DNA of 64,000 nucleotides from Streptomyces sp. NRRL F-5630 (GTDB lineage: Bacteria > Actinomycetota > Actinomycetes > Streptomycetales > Streptomycetaceae), in NCBI RefSeq assembly GCF_000719475.1, contig NZ_JOGO01000026.1, forward strand, positions 1 to 64,000, read 5' to 3'. Under the pieces are notes generated by a model. It was not told the DNA's origin. It saw nothing but the letters and a program-made list of their open reading frames with translations, and did not search any database. The translations under genes were made by a program, and so were the position numbers. Positions within the stretch are counted from its first letter, which is position 1. Every line of letters begins with the position of its first letter. Shown here one piece after another: positions 26,121-35,547 of the stretch.

Positions 26121-27677
26121 ATGAGCGCCGGTCCGGCCGTCAACGACCGCATCCTCGCCACCCTCGACGCGCTCGTCCGCCGGCCCACCGACCAGCCCTG
26201 GGGCGTGCGCGAACTCGCCGAGGACACCGGCCTGAGCCGCAGCACCGTCCATCGCGTGCTCCAGGCACTCACCGAACGCGACCTCGCGACGCAGACCGCG
26301 CACGCCACCTACACCTCAGGCCCCCGCCTGCGCGTCCTGGTGGACCGCCTCCACCGCAGCCATCCGCTCCTCGGCCAGGCCCGGCCCCTCGCACAGGACC
26401 TGGCGGCGGCTTGCGACGCCACCATCCTGCTGTCCCTCTACGACCCCGCCCGCGCCGACGCCTTCGTCGCTCTCACCGCCGTACCGGACGGTCCCGTCCG
26501 GTACCGTCTCGACCCCGGCCGCCCGCTCCCCCTCCACGCCGGCGCCGCGGGCCGCGCCATCCTCGCCGAACTCCCCCCGGACGTCCTCGCCCGGCTCGAC
26601 CTCACCGCCCACACCGATGAGACCGTGACCGACCCCGCCGAGCTCAAGGACCTCCTCGAACAGGGCCGCGCCCAGGGCGTCACCGTCAGCGTCGGTCAGC
26701 ACATCGCCCTCGCCGCCGGTGTCGCCGCCCCGCTGCACGCAGCCGGCCTCACAGGCGCCCTGTCCGCCACCCGCCTGCGCCACGAGACCGACCCGGAGGA
26801 CATCGCCCGCCTCGCCCCCCTTGTCCGCGAAGCCGCCGACCGGGCGAGCCGCCTGACGCCCCGCGAGCACCCGCCCCTCCCCCAGGGACACACCCCGCCG
26901 TCCCCCGCAGCCGACGACAGCGGCGGCTCCGCCGCGGCACGCGTCGAAAACCTGATCACCGCCCTGTGCACGGCCGCTCCCCTGCCCACCGGCGGCCGCG
27001 CCCTCGCGCGCGTCCTGCACGGCAACCCCGCCACCACCGCCCGGCTCCTCGACACCGCCCTGACCAGCGGCCTGGCCGTCCTCCGCGAGGAACACGCCCT
27101 CGCCGGCCCCCTCCTCATGCGATGGGCGGCCATCCTCGGCCCCCTGGAGTCCACCGGCGCCCTCGTGGCCCCGGCCCTGCACGCCCTGGCCCAGGAGACC
27201 GGCGAAACCATCGCGCTGACCGAATACGACCAGACCACCGGCACCGCCCGGATGACCACCGTCGTCCCCGGCAGCAAGCCCATCCACTACAGCCTCTCCA
27301 CCGACGCCGACGTCCCCCTCACCGCCGGCGCCGCGGGCAAGGCCATCCTCGCCTTCCTGCCCGACCGCACCCTCGACGACCTCGAACTCGTCCCCTACAC
27401 CGACCACACCCCCCTCGACCGCCCGCGCATCGCCACCGACCTGCTCGGCATCCGCGCCCGGGGCTGGGCCACCGGCGACCGCGAACGCATCCCCGACGCC
27501 TACGGCATCGCCGTCCCCTACTTCACCGACCACGGAATCGCCGGCTCCATCACCGCCACCGTCCCCCGCCACCGAGCCGACCAGCTCGACCCCACCGGCC
27601 TCGCGGCACACCTGGCCGCCACCGCCGCCGCCGTCACACGACTCCTCTCGCTCCGCACCACCCCACCCGCCCCCTGA
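26121..27677 (+). CDS. Tandem (double-length) IclR-family regulator
   Basis: 518 residues, about twice the usual IclR length. ATG 26121 has no strong Shine-Dalgarno; GTG 26112 is an in-frame alternative. Module 1 has a winged HTH (VRELAEDTGLSRSTVHRVLQAL) and an effector domain to about residue 255. After a Pro-rich linker (HPPLPQGHTPPSP), module 2 repeats the layout from about 278. Its HTH is degenerate (GRALARVLHGNPATTARLL) but its effector domain is good (GSKPIHYSLSTDADVPLTAGAAGKAILAF). That block resembles GAAGRAILAEL in module 1, so this is an internal duplication. It is divergent from the MHS/dehydrogenase/RraA operon, which it probably controls. Confidence 0.87.
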   Translation: MSAGPAVNDRILATLDALVRRPTDQPWGVRELAEDTGLSRSTVHRVLQALTERDLATQTAHATYTSGPRLRVLVDRLHRSHPLLGQARPLAQDLAAACDATILLSLYDPARADAFVALTAVPDGPVRYRLDPGRPLPLHAGAAGRAILAELPPDVLARLDLTAHTDETVTDPAELKDLLEQGRAQGVTVSVGQHIALAAGVAAPLHAAGLTGALSATRLRHETDPEDIARLAPLVREAADRASRLTPREHPPLPQGHTPPSPAADDSGGSAAARVENLITALCTAAPLPTGGRALARVLHGNPATTARLLDTALTSGLAVLREEHALAGPLLMRWAAILGPLESTGALVAPALHALAQETGETIALTEYDQTTGTARMTTVVPGSKPIHYSLSTDADVPLTAGAAGKAILAFLPDRTLDDLELVPYTDHTPLDRPRIATDLLGIRARGWATGDRERIPDAYGIAVPYFTDHGIAGSITATVPRHRADQLDPTGLAAHLAATAAAVTRLLSLRTTPPAP

Positions 27678-27687
27678 CACACAGGGG
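27671..27687 (+). terminator. Short hairpin at the IclR gene stop
   Basis: CCCCTG-ACACA-CAGGGG, a 6-bp perfect stem that includes the TGA stop. It is weak compared with the other hairpins. The next ~220 bp to the GntR stop hold nothing I recognise. Confidence 0.3.
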
Positions 27688-27913
27688 AACCCCCCGGAAG
27701 ACGAACCAGCGTTCCGCCCGCCCCGGAGTGGGACGCGCTCACGGCCGCTCCGCAGGCGACCAGCGGCGTTCCATGACGGAGCTTGATGGCGATGAGCTTC
27801 TTCGCCGCCTCCCTCGACAAGGCAACGGCCGCTGCCGAGGGTCCGCGGGTACGGCCGGAGCCGTCATGAGGGTGCGTCTCCATGCGACGCGGTGAAGGTC
27901 GGCCGGCTGGGCC

Positions 27914-28627
27914 TCACTCCCACACGACCACGCTGCGCCGTACGGGCACTGTCGCAGGGCCGGAGGCGAAGAGCTCCGGGGAGCGGCTGCGGATGCGCTC
28001 GATGTCGTCGAAGACGGCGCGAAGGTGATCGCGCATGCGACTGCGGGCCCCGGGGATGTCGCCCGCGGTGATCGCGGCGAAGATCTCGTGATGCTGGTCG
28101 GCGAAGACGGTGGGGGACTCATGGCCGTGCAGGCCGAGCCGACGGGCCCGGTCGAGGTGGCCCTTGGCGGCGGCGACGGTGGCCCAGGCGTTGCCGTGAC
28201 CGCTCAGCCGCATCAGATCGTGGTGGAAGGCCTCGTCCAGGACGAAGAACTCCTCGCGGTCGAGACCGGTGCGCCGCTGGCACTCCAGGTTGTTCCGCAG
28301 CTCCTCGACCGTCTCGGTGTCGAGCTGTTCGGGAAGGTCCTCCAGGGAGGCGAGTTCCACCGCTTCGCGCAGGAACTGCGCGTCGGCGACCTGGGCAGCG
28401 TCGACGCGCGAGACGAACGACCCGATCTTCGGGAAGACCTGCACCAATCCCTCCTGGGCGAGGAGGATCAGGCTCTCCCGCACGGGGGTGCGGCTGACGC
28501 CCAGTGAGGCGGCCAGTTCGTTCTCCGACAGGGCGGCGCCCGGGGCGAGTTCCAGGGTCAGGACCATCTGGCGCAGCTTGAGGTAGATGTCGCGCCGACT
28601 GGTCCGCCGCCCGTTCGATTGAGCCAT
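27914..28627 (-). CDS. GntR/FadR-family regulator of the hexonate operon
   Basis: 237 residues. ATG 28627 is chosen because AGGA lies 7 nt upstream; GTG 28633 is in frame. The N-terminal winged HTH includes LSENELAASLGVSRTPVRESLILL, the GntR hallmark. The C-terminal FCD-type helical domain (about 90-225) has Asp and His residues that usually bind metal and ligand (DEAFHHDLMRLSGH, DQHHEIFAAI). It is divergent from manD, with a perfect palindrome between them. FadR-type regulators of sugar-acid operons (UxuR, ExuR, LgoR) respond to the hexonate or hexuronate substrate; the same is inferred here. Confidence 0.9.
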   Translation of the reverse strand: MAQSNGRRTSRRDIYLKLRQMVLTLELAPGAALSENELAASLGVSRTPVRESLILLAQEGLVQVFPKIGSFVSRVDAAQVADAQFLREAVELASLEDLPEQLDTETVEELRNNLECQRRTGLDREEFFVLDEAFHHDLMRLSGHGNAWATVAAAKGHLDRARRLGLHGHESPTVFADQHHEIFAAITAGDIPGARSRMRDHLRAVFDDIERIRSRSPELFASGPATVPVRRSVVVWE

Positions 28628-28679
28628 GCGCACATCCTACGTACCGGACGAAGGGTCTTGCTCCTCTGTGCGACAGATG

Positions 28680-28691
28680 CTTGTATACAAG
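28680..28691. promoter_or_regulatory. Perfect palindrome, FadR/GntR operator
   Basis: CTTGTATACAAG is a perfect 12-bp inverted repeat between the divergent GntR gene (ATG 28627) and manD (GTG 28718). It matches the FadR-subfamily consensus TnGTnnnACnA. It lies 26 bp before the manD start and 53 bp before the regulator start, so one site could control both. Confidence 0.75.
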
Positions 28692-28717
28692 TACTGCACG
28701 ACAGGATGGAGCCGTAA

Positions 28718-29926
28718 GTGAGCAAGATCGCGCGGGCCGAGGTGCTCGTCTCCTCTCCCGGTCGCACGTTCGTCACGCTGCGCATCACCACCAGCGACGG
28801 AGTCACCGGACTCGGGGACGCCACGCTCAACGGGAGGGAGCTGGCCGTCGCCAGTTACCTCCGGGACCACGTGGCCCCTCTGCTCATCGGCCGCGACCCC
28901 GCCCGCATCGAGGACATGTGGCAGTACCTCTACAAGGGCGCCTACTGGCGCCGCGGCCCGGTGACGATGACCGCGGTCTCGGCCGTGGACACCGCGCTGT
29001 GGGACATCAAGGGCAAAGTCGCGGGCCTGCCCGTGTACCAGCTCCTCGGCGGCCGATCCCGCGACGGCGTGCTGGTCTACTCGCACGCGAGCGGCACCGA
29101 CGTGCCCTCCCTCCTCGACGATGTCGAACGCCACCTGGAACTGGGCTACCGGGCGGTGCGGGCACAGGCCGCGGTTCCCGACGTCGGTGGCACCTACGGG
29201 GTGCGCAAGGGCAAGATCTACGAGCCGGCCGCGACCGACCTGCCCGAGGAGCAACCCTGGGACACCGACGCCTACCTCGGCTTCGCGCCGGGATACCTGG
29301 AGGCGGTCCGGGAGCGGTTCGGGTTCGGCTTCCACCTGCTGCACGACGTGCACCACCGGCTGACGCCGATGGAGGCCGCCCGCTTCGGGCGGAGCGTCGA
29401 GGACTGCCGGCTGTTCTGGATGGAGGACCCGACCCCTGCGGAGAACCAGGAGGCGTTCCGGCTCATCCGCGAACACACCACCACACCGATCGCGGTCGGC
29501 GAGGTGATGAACTCCATCTGGGACGTGCAGCACCTCATCACCGGGCAGCTCATCGACTACGTACGCACCACCGTCGCACACGCGGGCGGCATCACCCACC
29601 TGCGGCGGATCTTCGACCTGGCGGCGCTGTACCACATCCGCACCGGCTCGCACGGCGCCACCGATCTCTCACCCGTCAGCATGGCCGCCGCCGTGCACCT
29701 CGACGTCACCGTGCCGAATTTCGGCATCCAGGAGTACATGGGCCACGCGGAGGAGACCTTCGAGGTGTTCCGCTCCGGCGTCACCTTCGCCGACGGGTAC
29801 CTCAACCCCTCCGACGAGCCCGGCCTCGGCGTGGAGTACGACGACAGGGCCGCCGAGCGCTTCCCTTACCAACGCCGCTATCTCCCTGTGGCGCGCCGTC
29901 TCGACGGTTCGGTGCACGACTGGTGA
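28718..29926 (+). CDS. manD: D-mannonate dehydratase family protein (enolase superfamily)
   Basis: 402 residues from GTG 28718, with GGATGGAG upstream. Enolase-superfamily ligands are visible: Asp and His in LLHDVHHRL, Glu in [12 protein letters not shown] and Glu in [16 protein letters not shown] and FGIQEYMGH are ManD/RspA signatures. ManD dehydrates D-mannonate (or D-gluconate) to 2-keto-3-deoxygluconate. Some family members have low activity, and some act in L-gulonate catabolism. It overlaps the next gene by 4 bp (GTGA) in a GntR-controlled operon with a fructuronate reductase, a permease and an idonate/gulonate-type dehydrogenase. Confidence 0.9.
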   Translation: MSKIARAEVLVSSPGRTFVTLRITTSDGVTGLGDATLNGRELAVASYLRDHVAPLLIGRDPARIEDMWQYLYKGAYWRRGPVTMTAVSAVDTALWDIKGKVAGLPVYQLLGGRSRDGVLVYSHASGTDVPSLLDDVERHLELGYRAVRAQAAVPDVGGTYGVRKGKIYEPAATDLPEEQPWDTDAYLGFAPGYLEAVRERFGFGFHLLHDVHHRLTPMEAARFGRSVEDCRLFWMEDPTPAENQEAFRLIREHTTTPIAVGEVMNSIWDVQHLITGQLIDYVRTTVAHAGGITHLRRIFDLAALYHIRTGSHGATDLSPVSMAAAVHLDVTVPNFGIQEYMGHAEETFEVFRSGVTFADGYLNPSDEPGLGVEYDDRAAERFPYQRRYLPVARRLDGSVHDW

Positions 29927-31380
29927 GCACCGCACCCGCCCTTCCCCGCCTGGACCGCCGCGCGCTGTCGCGACTGGCGCCCGGCCTCCTGCCCGCCGTC
30001 GACCCGGCCGGACTGCGCCCACGCGTCGTGCACTTCGGGCTCGGCGCCTTCCACCGGGCCCATCAGGCCCTCTACACGCAGAACGCCGCCGCCGTCTCGG
30101 GCGAGCCCTGGGGCATCACGGCCGTCGCGCCCCGCTCGACCGCCACCGTGCGCGCCCTGCGGGAACAGGACTGTCTGTACTCGGTCGTCGAGCGCCGCCC
30201 CGACGGCCACGCCTGCCAGGTCGTCGGGTCCGTGGTCGGCGCCCTGGCGATGGGCGCTGACGCCGCGGCCGTCGACGCGCTGCTCGCCGATCCCGAGGTG
30301 AGCGTGGTGACCCTCACGGTGACCGAGAAGGGTTACCACCGGTCTGTCGCGACGGGCGGTCTGGACACGGCGGCGGCGCCCGTCGCCGCGGACCTGGCCG
30401 CCCCGCCCGGCGCGCCGCTCACCACCGTGGTGGGACGCCTCGCTTCGGGTCTGGCCCTCCGGATGCGGTCGGGCGCGGCCCCCGTCGCCGTCGTCTCCTG
30501 CGACAACATGGCGGGCAACGGCACCGTACTGGCCCGCGTCGTGCGCGACTTCGTCGACGCCTCGACCTGGCCGGACCGGGAGACCGTGCTGGCACGGATG
30601 GACGAGGCGGTGACCTTCCCCTCGACCGTCGTCGACCGGATCGTGCCCGCGACCAGCGACGACGACCGGTCGGCCGCCCGCACCGCGCTGGGCCTCGACG
30701 ACAGCCTGACCGTCGCCAGTGAGCCCTACCGCAGTTGGGTCCTGGAGGATTCCTTCGCCGCGGCCCGGCCGCCCTGGGAGCATGACGGCGCCCTCTTCGT
30801 GCCGGACGTCGGCCCGTACCAGCTCACCAAGTTGCGGCTGCTCAACGGCTCCCACTCGGCCCTGGCCCACCTGGGCCTCGCCACTGGACACGCCACCGTC
30901 GCCGACGCCATGGCGACGGATTGGGGCGAACGGCTCGTCCGCGCACTGTGCGCCGAGGTCGCGCCCACCCTGCCGGCCGGAGGACCCGACCCCGCGGCGT
31001 ACGCCGGTGAACTCGTCGTCCGCTTCCGCAACCCCACGATGCACCACACGCTGCGGCAGATCGACTCCGACGCTTCCCTGAAGATCACCGAGCGCTGGCT
31101 GCCCGCCCTGCGCGAGCTGCGCGCGAGCGGCACGCACACGCCGGTCCTGGCCCTCGCCCTCGCCGCTTGGGCGCACGGCACCCGGCCCGGTGTCCATGAC
31201 CGGTCGGACCCCGCGACCGAGGCCCTCGCCTCCTGCTGGAACGCGGGCGACCCCGCGGCCGGGACGGTGAGCGCGCTGCTGCGCACCGTCGGCGCCGCGG
31301 ATCTCGCCGACGACACGGCTCTCACCGCGGCCGTCGCCGACCGGTTGCCCGCCCTGCGCGCGGGCCGCGTCGAGATCTGA
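29923..31380 (+). CDS. uxuB: Mannitol dehydrogenase family, probable D-mannonate oxidoreductase (UxuB type)
   Basis: 485 residues from GTG 29923, overlapping the manD stop by 4 bp. The Rossmann start is [18 protein letters not shown]. The polyol-dehydrogenase catalytic motif K-x4-N-x3-H is present ([12 protein letters not shown]). [16 protein letters not shown] and [11 protein letters not shown] are typical family motifs. Mannitol, mannonate (fructuronate), altronate and arabinitol dehydrogenases share this fold. With ManD adjacent, reduction of D-fructuronate to D-mannonate is the likeliest reaction. Confidence 0.87.
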   Translation: MSTAPALPRLDRRALSRLAPGLLPAVDPAGLRPRVVHFGLGAFHRAHQALYTQNAAAVSGEPWGITAVAPRSTATVRALREQDCLYSVVERRPDGHACQVVGSVVGALAMGADAAAVDALLADPEVSVVTLTVTEKGYHRSVATGGLDTAAAPVAADLAAPPGAPLTTVVGRLASGLALRMRSGAAPVAVVSCDNMAGNGTVLARVVRDFVDASTWPDRETVLARMDEAVTFPSTVVDRIVPATSDDDRSAARTALGLDDSLTVASEPYRSWVLEDSFAAARPPWEHDGALFVPDVGPYQLTKLRLLNGSHSALAHLGLATGHATVADAMATDWGERLVRALCAEVAPTLPAGGPDPAAYAGELVVRFRNPTMHHTLRQIDSDASLKITERWLPALRELRASGTHTPVLALALAAWAHGTRPGVHDRSDPATEALASCWNAGDPAAGTVSALLRTVGAADLADDTALTAAVADRLPALRAGRVEI

Positions 31381-31462
31381 CCCCTCCCGCAACACTCCAC
31401 CTTCCCGCCCCCATGCACCCCCCTGCACCCACCCGTTCCGTCCCCGAACAACGGAGTTCACG

Positions 31463-32857
31463 ATGAAGGACAGCGCCGTCGCCGCGGAGCAAACGCGTCC
31501 CGCGAAGCGCACCACGGGCGATCTGGCCAGAGCCGCCGTCTCGGGCTGGCTGGGCACGGCCATGGAATTCATGGACTTCCAGCTCTACTCGCTGGCCGCC
31601 GCCATCGTCTTCAACAAGCTCTTCTTCCCCGACGTGAGCCCCGCGATCGGGCTGATCGCCGCGATGGCCACCTACGGCGTCGGCTATGTCGCCCGGCTCG
31701 GCGGCGCGGTGTACTTCGGGCGCATGGGCGACAGGCTCGGCCGCAAGAAGGTCCTCTACATCACCGTGCTCCTGATGGGCGCCTCGACCACCCTGATCGG
31801 CGTCCTGCCCACCTACGGCACGATCGGCATCATGGCACCGATCCTGCTGGTCGCGCTGCGGCTGGCCCAGGGGTTCGGCGCGGGCGCCGAGATCGCCGGC
31901 GCGACGGTGCTCCTCGCCGAGTACGCGCCCGCCAAGCGCCGGGGCCTGATCTCTTCGCTGGTGTCGCTCGGCACCAACTCCGGAACCCTCGCCGCCTCCG
32001 GCTTGTGGGCCGTCCTGCTCGCCGTGCTCAGCGAGGACCAACTCCTGTCCTGGGGCTGGCGGCTGCCGTTCCTGCTCAGCTTCGCCATGATGCTGTTCGC
32101 CGTCTGGCTGCGTCGCGGCCTGAAGGAGAGCCCCGTCTTCGAGGAACGCGCCGACGTCGTGGACGGTGTGGCGCTGGACCGCGAGGAGGTGGAGTCGGTC
32201 ATCACCGACTCCGCTGAGCAGCAGGGCAGCGTACTGGCAGCCGGCGTGCGGCAGCGCAAGGGCAAGGCGTTCTTCCTCGCCCTGGCGCTCCGCTTCGGCC
32301 AGGCCGGCAACTCCGGACTGATCCAGACCTTCCTCGTCGGCTACATCGCCACCAATCTCGCGGTCGACCGGTCCGTACCCACGGACGCGATCGTGTACGG
32401 CTCGCTCGTGGGATTCGCCACCGTGCCGTTCATCGGCCTGCTCGGCGACCGCGTCGGCCGCCGCGTGCTCTACCTGGTCGTCTCGGCGCTGACCATGGTC
32501 CTCGCCTTCCCGGTGATGCTGCTGATCACCTCCGGCACCACGCCGGGCGTGATGATCGGCATGGTGCTCGGCCTCAACGTCGGCGTGCTCGGGCTGTTCT
32601 CGCTGGAGAGCGTGACGATGGCCGAACTCTTCGGCGCCCGCACCCGGTTCACCCAGCTCGCCCTCGCCAAGGAGATCGGCGGCATCCTCGCCACCGCGAT
32701 AGGCCCCGTCCTCGCCGCCACCCTCACGGCCGTCACCGGGAGCTGGTGGCCCATCGCCGCCATGCTCATCGTCTACTCACTGATCACGTTCGTCGGCGCG
32801 TACCTGGCGCCCGAAACCCGCGGACGCGACCTGGTCCGCCTGGAGGACGCCGTATGA
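31463..32857 (+). CDS. MHS-family permease, sugar-acid type
   Basis: 464 residues, about 12 membrane helices, ATG 31463. MHS signatures are WLGTAMEFMDFQLYSL in helix 1, GRMGDRLGRKKVL between helices 2 and 3, LRLAQGFGAGAEIAG in helix 4 and ETRGRDL at the end. A longer cytoplasmic loop (about residues 215-260) separates the two halves. It is 82 bp after uxuB and overlaps the next gene by 4 bp (ATGA), so it is part of the same operon and probably imports the hexonate substrate with protons. It is only distantly similar to the MHS protein at 24512. Confidence 0.9.
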   Translation: MKDSAVAAEQTRPAKRTTGDLARAAVSGWLGTAMEFMDFQLYSLAAAIVFNKLFFPDVSPAIGLIAAMATYGVGYVARLGGAVYFGRMGDRLGRKKVLYITVLLMGASTTLIGVLPTYGTIGIMAPILLVALRLAQGFGAGAEIAGATVLLAEYAPAKRRGLISSLVSLGTNSGTLAASGLWAVLLAVLSEDQLLSWGWRLPFLLSFAMMLFAVWLRRGLKESPVFEERADVVDGVALDREEVESVITDSAEQQGSVLAAGVRQRKGKAFFLALALRFGQAGNSGLIQTFLVGYIATNLAVDRSVPTDAIVYGSLVGFATVPFIGLLGDRVGRRVLYLVVSALTMVLAFPVMLLITSGTTPGVMIGMVLGLNVGVLGLFSLESVTMAELFGARTRFTQLALAKEIGGILATAIGPVLAATLTAVTGSWWPIAAMLIVYSLITFVGAYLAPETRGRDLVRLEDAV

Positions 32858-33954
32858 CCACCGCCGCCGAGGAACACGGAGCCACAGCCGCCGGCAAGCG
32901 CACCATGCGTGCCCTGGTGGTGCACGGCCCCGGCGACGTCCGCGTGGACGAACGGCCGCTGCCGGTACCCGGACCCGGCGAGGTCCTGCTGGCCCTGGAG
33001 TGGGGCGGCATCTGCGGATCCGACATCGCCTACTGGAGGCACGGCGCGTCCGGTACGGCCGCGCTGAGCCATCCGCTGGTCCTCGGACACGAGGTGGCGG
33101 GCCACATCGCCGCGCTCGGCCCCGGCGTCACCGGGCTCGCCGAAGGCCAGCCGGCGACCGTCCACCCGGCCCGGCCGGTCGGCGACGGCGTGCTGCCCCA
33201 ACGGATCGCGGGCCGCACCAACCTCTACCCCCACGTCCGCTACTTCGGCTCGGCAGCCTTCACCCCCCACACCGACGGCGGGTTCAGCGAATACCGCACG
33301 GTCGACGCCGACCAGGTACGGCCGCTGCCGGACGGGGTGGACACCGAGCGGGGCGCGCTGGCGGAGCCGCTGGCCGTGGCCCTGCACGCCGTCGGCCGAG
33401 CCCCTTCCCTGCACGGCCGGACCGTCCTGGTCAACGGTGCCGGACCGATCGGCTCCCTGGTGGTGGCCGCCGCCAAACACCGCGGCGCGGGCACCGTGAT
33501 CGCCGCCGACCTGTCGGCGGACGCGCTCGCCGTCGCCCGGGCGATGGGAGCCGACGAGACCCGCGACCTCGCGCGCGGCGAGACGCTGCCGGAGGACGTA
33601 GAGGTGGTCTTCGAGGCGTCGGGCGCCCCGGCGGCGCTCGGTGCGGTACTGCGGGCCACCGCCCGCGGCGGCACCCTCGTCCAGGTCGGCAACCTGCCCG
33701 GCAGCGCGGTCACCGCCGTCCTCGGCGACCTGGTCACCCGCGAGATCACCTGGACGGGGTCGTACCGCTTCGTGGAGGAGATCGACGACGCGCTGCTCGC
33801 CCTGCGCGACGGCGTGGACGTCACACCGCTGATCACCCACCGCTTCCCACTGGACCGGGCGGCCGAGGCCCTGTCGGTCGCCGCCGACCCGGCCGCCGGG
33901 AGCAGCAAAGTGCTGCTGCGGCTGTCCGGCAGGGGGGATTCGGCTCCCGCCTGA
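32854..33954 (+). CDS. Idonate/gulonate 5-dehydrogenase-like MDR lacking the structural zinc site
   Basis: 366 residues from ATG 32854, a medium-chain zinc dehydrogenase. The catalytic zinc ligands are visible: Cys54 in GGICGSDIAYW, His-Glu in LVLGHEVAGH and Glu in AEPLAVALHA. The NAD loop is VNGAGPIGSLVV. FGSAAFTPHTDGGFSEYR is characteristic of L-idonate 5-dehydrogenase relatives. In the lobe where these enzymes carry four cysteines for structural zinc, this one has RPVGDGVLPQRIAGRTNLY, with none. Cys54 is the only cysteine in the protein. In this operon it would oxidise L-gulonate or L-idonate at C5, feeding fructuronate to UxuB and ManD. Confidence 0.85.
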   Translation: MTTAAEEHGATAAGKRTMRALVVHGPGDVRVDERPLPVPGPGEVLLALEWGGICGSDIAYWRHGASGTAALSHPLVLGHEVAGHIAALGPGVTGLAEGQPATVHPARPVGDGVLPQRIAGRTNLYPHVRYFGSAAFTPHTDGGFSEYRTVDADQVRPLPDGVDTERGALAEPLAVALHAVGRAPSLHGRTVLVNGAGPIGSLVVAAAKHRGAGTVIAADLSADALAVARAMGADETRDLARGETLPEDVEVVFEASGAPAALGAVLRATARGGTLVQVGNLPGSAVTAVLGDLVTREITWTGSYRFVEEIDDALLALRDGVDVTPLITHRFPLDRAAEALSVAADPAAGSSKVLLRLSGRGDSAPA

Positions 33955-34094
33955 GGGCTGCCCCGTAATCCCTGGTGGGAGCGCCGTGAGCTGGTCGGCA
34001 CCGCAGGTGCCACTGCGCCCGAGCCCCACCGGGCGTAGCGGAGGGTCAGACGTTCCTGATCAGCCCGGGCGTCGAGTACGACGTCCTGTGGAGA

Positions 34095-34144
34095 CGTGGG
34101 TGGGGCCGGCCCGGAAGATCTGCTCCGGGCCGGCCCCACCCACG
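34095..34144. terminator. Very strong bidirectional hairpin
   Basis: Perfect 21-bp arms around the 8-nt loop AGATCTGC: GTGGGTGGGGCCGGCCCGGA pairs with its complement at 34124-34143, plus one outer C-G pair. It lies between the converging dehydrogenase gene (stop 33954) and dctA (stop 34150). Confidence 0.88.
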
Positions 34145-34149
34145 CGCTC

Positions 34150-35547
34150 TCAGTTTGCTGCGGGGACGGGGGCGTGGGTCGGTGCGGGTGTCTCCTTCGG
34201 ATCGGGCTCGGCTGTCACCGCGGAGGGAGCGGGGGTGGGAGCGTAGGAGATCTCTCCGCGCAGGACGGCCCTGGCCCGATCCTCGTCCAGCTCACCCTCC
34301 CACCGGGCGACGGCCAGGGTGGCGACGCCGTTGCCGACCAGGCTGGTGAGGGCGCGGGCTTCGGACATGAACCGGTCGATGCCGAAGATCAGCGCGAGGG
34401 CGGCGACCGGGACGTGCGGTACGGCGCTGAGCGTGGCGGCCAGGGCGATGAAGCCGGAGCCGGTGACGCCCGCGGCGCCCTTCGAGGTGAGCAGCATGAC
34501 GGCGAGCATGGTCAGCTGCTGGGTGAGGCTGAGGTCGATGCCGAGGGCCTGGGCGAGGAAGACCGAACTCATGGTCAGGTAGATGGCGGTGCCGTCGAGG
34601 TTGAAGGAGTACCCGGCGGGCAGCGTGATGCCGACAACCGGTTTCGAGGCGCCCGCGTGCTGGAGCTTGGCCATCATGCGCGGCAGGACCGATTCGGTGG
34701 AGGACGTGCCGAGGACGATCAGCAGCTCTTCCTTGATGTAGCGCAGAAAGGGCAGCAGCCGCAGGCCGTTCAGACGCATCACGCCCCCGAGGACCACCAG
34801 GACGAAGAGCAGCGCGGTCAGCCAGAACGAGCCGACCAGCAGGGCGAGATGGCGCAGAGTGCCCAGGCCGTAGTTGCCGATGGTGAAGGCCATCGACCCG
34901 AACGCGCCGATCGGGGCAAGCCGCATGATCCACCGGATGAGCGTGAACAGCACCGTGGAGAACTTCTCGATGCCCCGGGCGATGCCCAGGCCGGCCTCTC
35001 CACTGGCGTGCAGCCCGAAGCCGAACAGCACCGACACCAGCAGTACCGGCAGGATCTCGTTGCCGGTCAGGGCGCCGACCAGGGTGGCCGGGATGATGGC
35101 GAGGACGAACTCGGCGAAGCCTTCGTGGGCCCCGGTCGCCTCCGGCGGCAGGCCCTTGGCGGACAGGGTCGAGACATCGACGTGCAGCCCGCTGCCCGGC
35201 TTGACGACGTTGACGACGACCAGGCCGATCACCATGGCGACCGTGGTCAGCACCTCGAAGTAGACCAGAGCTTTCAGGCCCACGCGGCCGACCGCCCGGG
35301 CGTCGCCCATGGAGGCGATGCCGTGGACGACCGTACAGAAGATGACCGGCGCGATGAACATCTTCACCAACGCGATGAAGCCATCGCCGAGCGGCTTCAG
35401 GTCAGCGCCCACGGAGGGCCACAGCCAGCCCACTGCGGCGCCGAGGAGAACGCCGATCAGGCACTGGATGTAGAGGTGGGACAGCATACGGCGGATGCGG
35501 CCAGGTGGTGCGGTGACGGTACCCGGGGCGGCGTCGTTGCGGCTCAT
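34150..35547 (-). CDS. dctA: DctA-type C4-dicarboxylate:cation symporter
   Basis: 465 residues from ATG 35547 (E. coli DctA is 428). It has the dicarboxylate/amino acid:cation symporter (DAACS) signatures: FIALVKMFIAPVIFCTVVHGIASMG, the serine-rich re-entrant loop TSSTESVLPRMM, NLDGTAIYLTM and SKGAAGVTGSGFIAL. The C-terminal 35 residues form a Pro/Ala/Thr tail not needed for transport. Its ATG overlaps the stop of the PrpF-type gene by 4 bp, so the two are translated together and probably act on one tri- or dicarboxylate. The LysR gene at 36808 is the likely regulator. Confidence 0.92.
   Translation of the reverse strand: MSRNDAAPGTVTAPPGRIRRMLSHLYIQCLIGVLLGAAVGWLWPSVGADLKPLGDGFIALVKMFIAPVIFCTVVHGIASMGDARAVGRVGLKALVYFEVLTTVAMVIGLVVVNVVKPGSGLHVDVSTLSAKGLPPEATGAHEGFAEFVLAIIPATLVGALTGNEILPVLLVSVLFGFGLHASGEAGLGIARGIEKFSTVLFTLIRWIMRLAPIGAFGSMAFTIGNYGLGTLRHLALLVGSFWLTALLFVLVVLGGVMRLNGLRLLPFLRYIKEELLIVLGTSSTESVLPRMMAKLQHAGASKPVVGITLPAGYSFNLDGTAIYLTMSSVFLAQALGIDLSLTQQLTMLAVMLLTSKGAAGVTGSGFIALAATLSAVPHVPVAALALIFGIDRFMSEARALTSLVGNGVATLAVARWEGELDEDRARAVLRGEISYAPTPAPSAVTAEPDPKETPAPTHAPVPAAN

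Noticed and set aside
27739..28122. Small frames around the GntR stop
   Set aside because: They overlap the GntR gene or have Arg/Pro-rich random composition.
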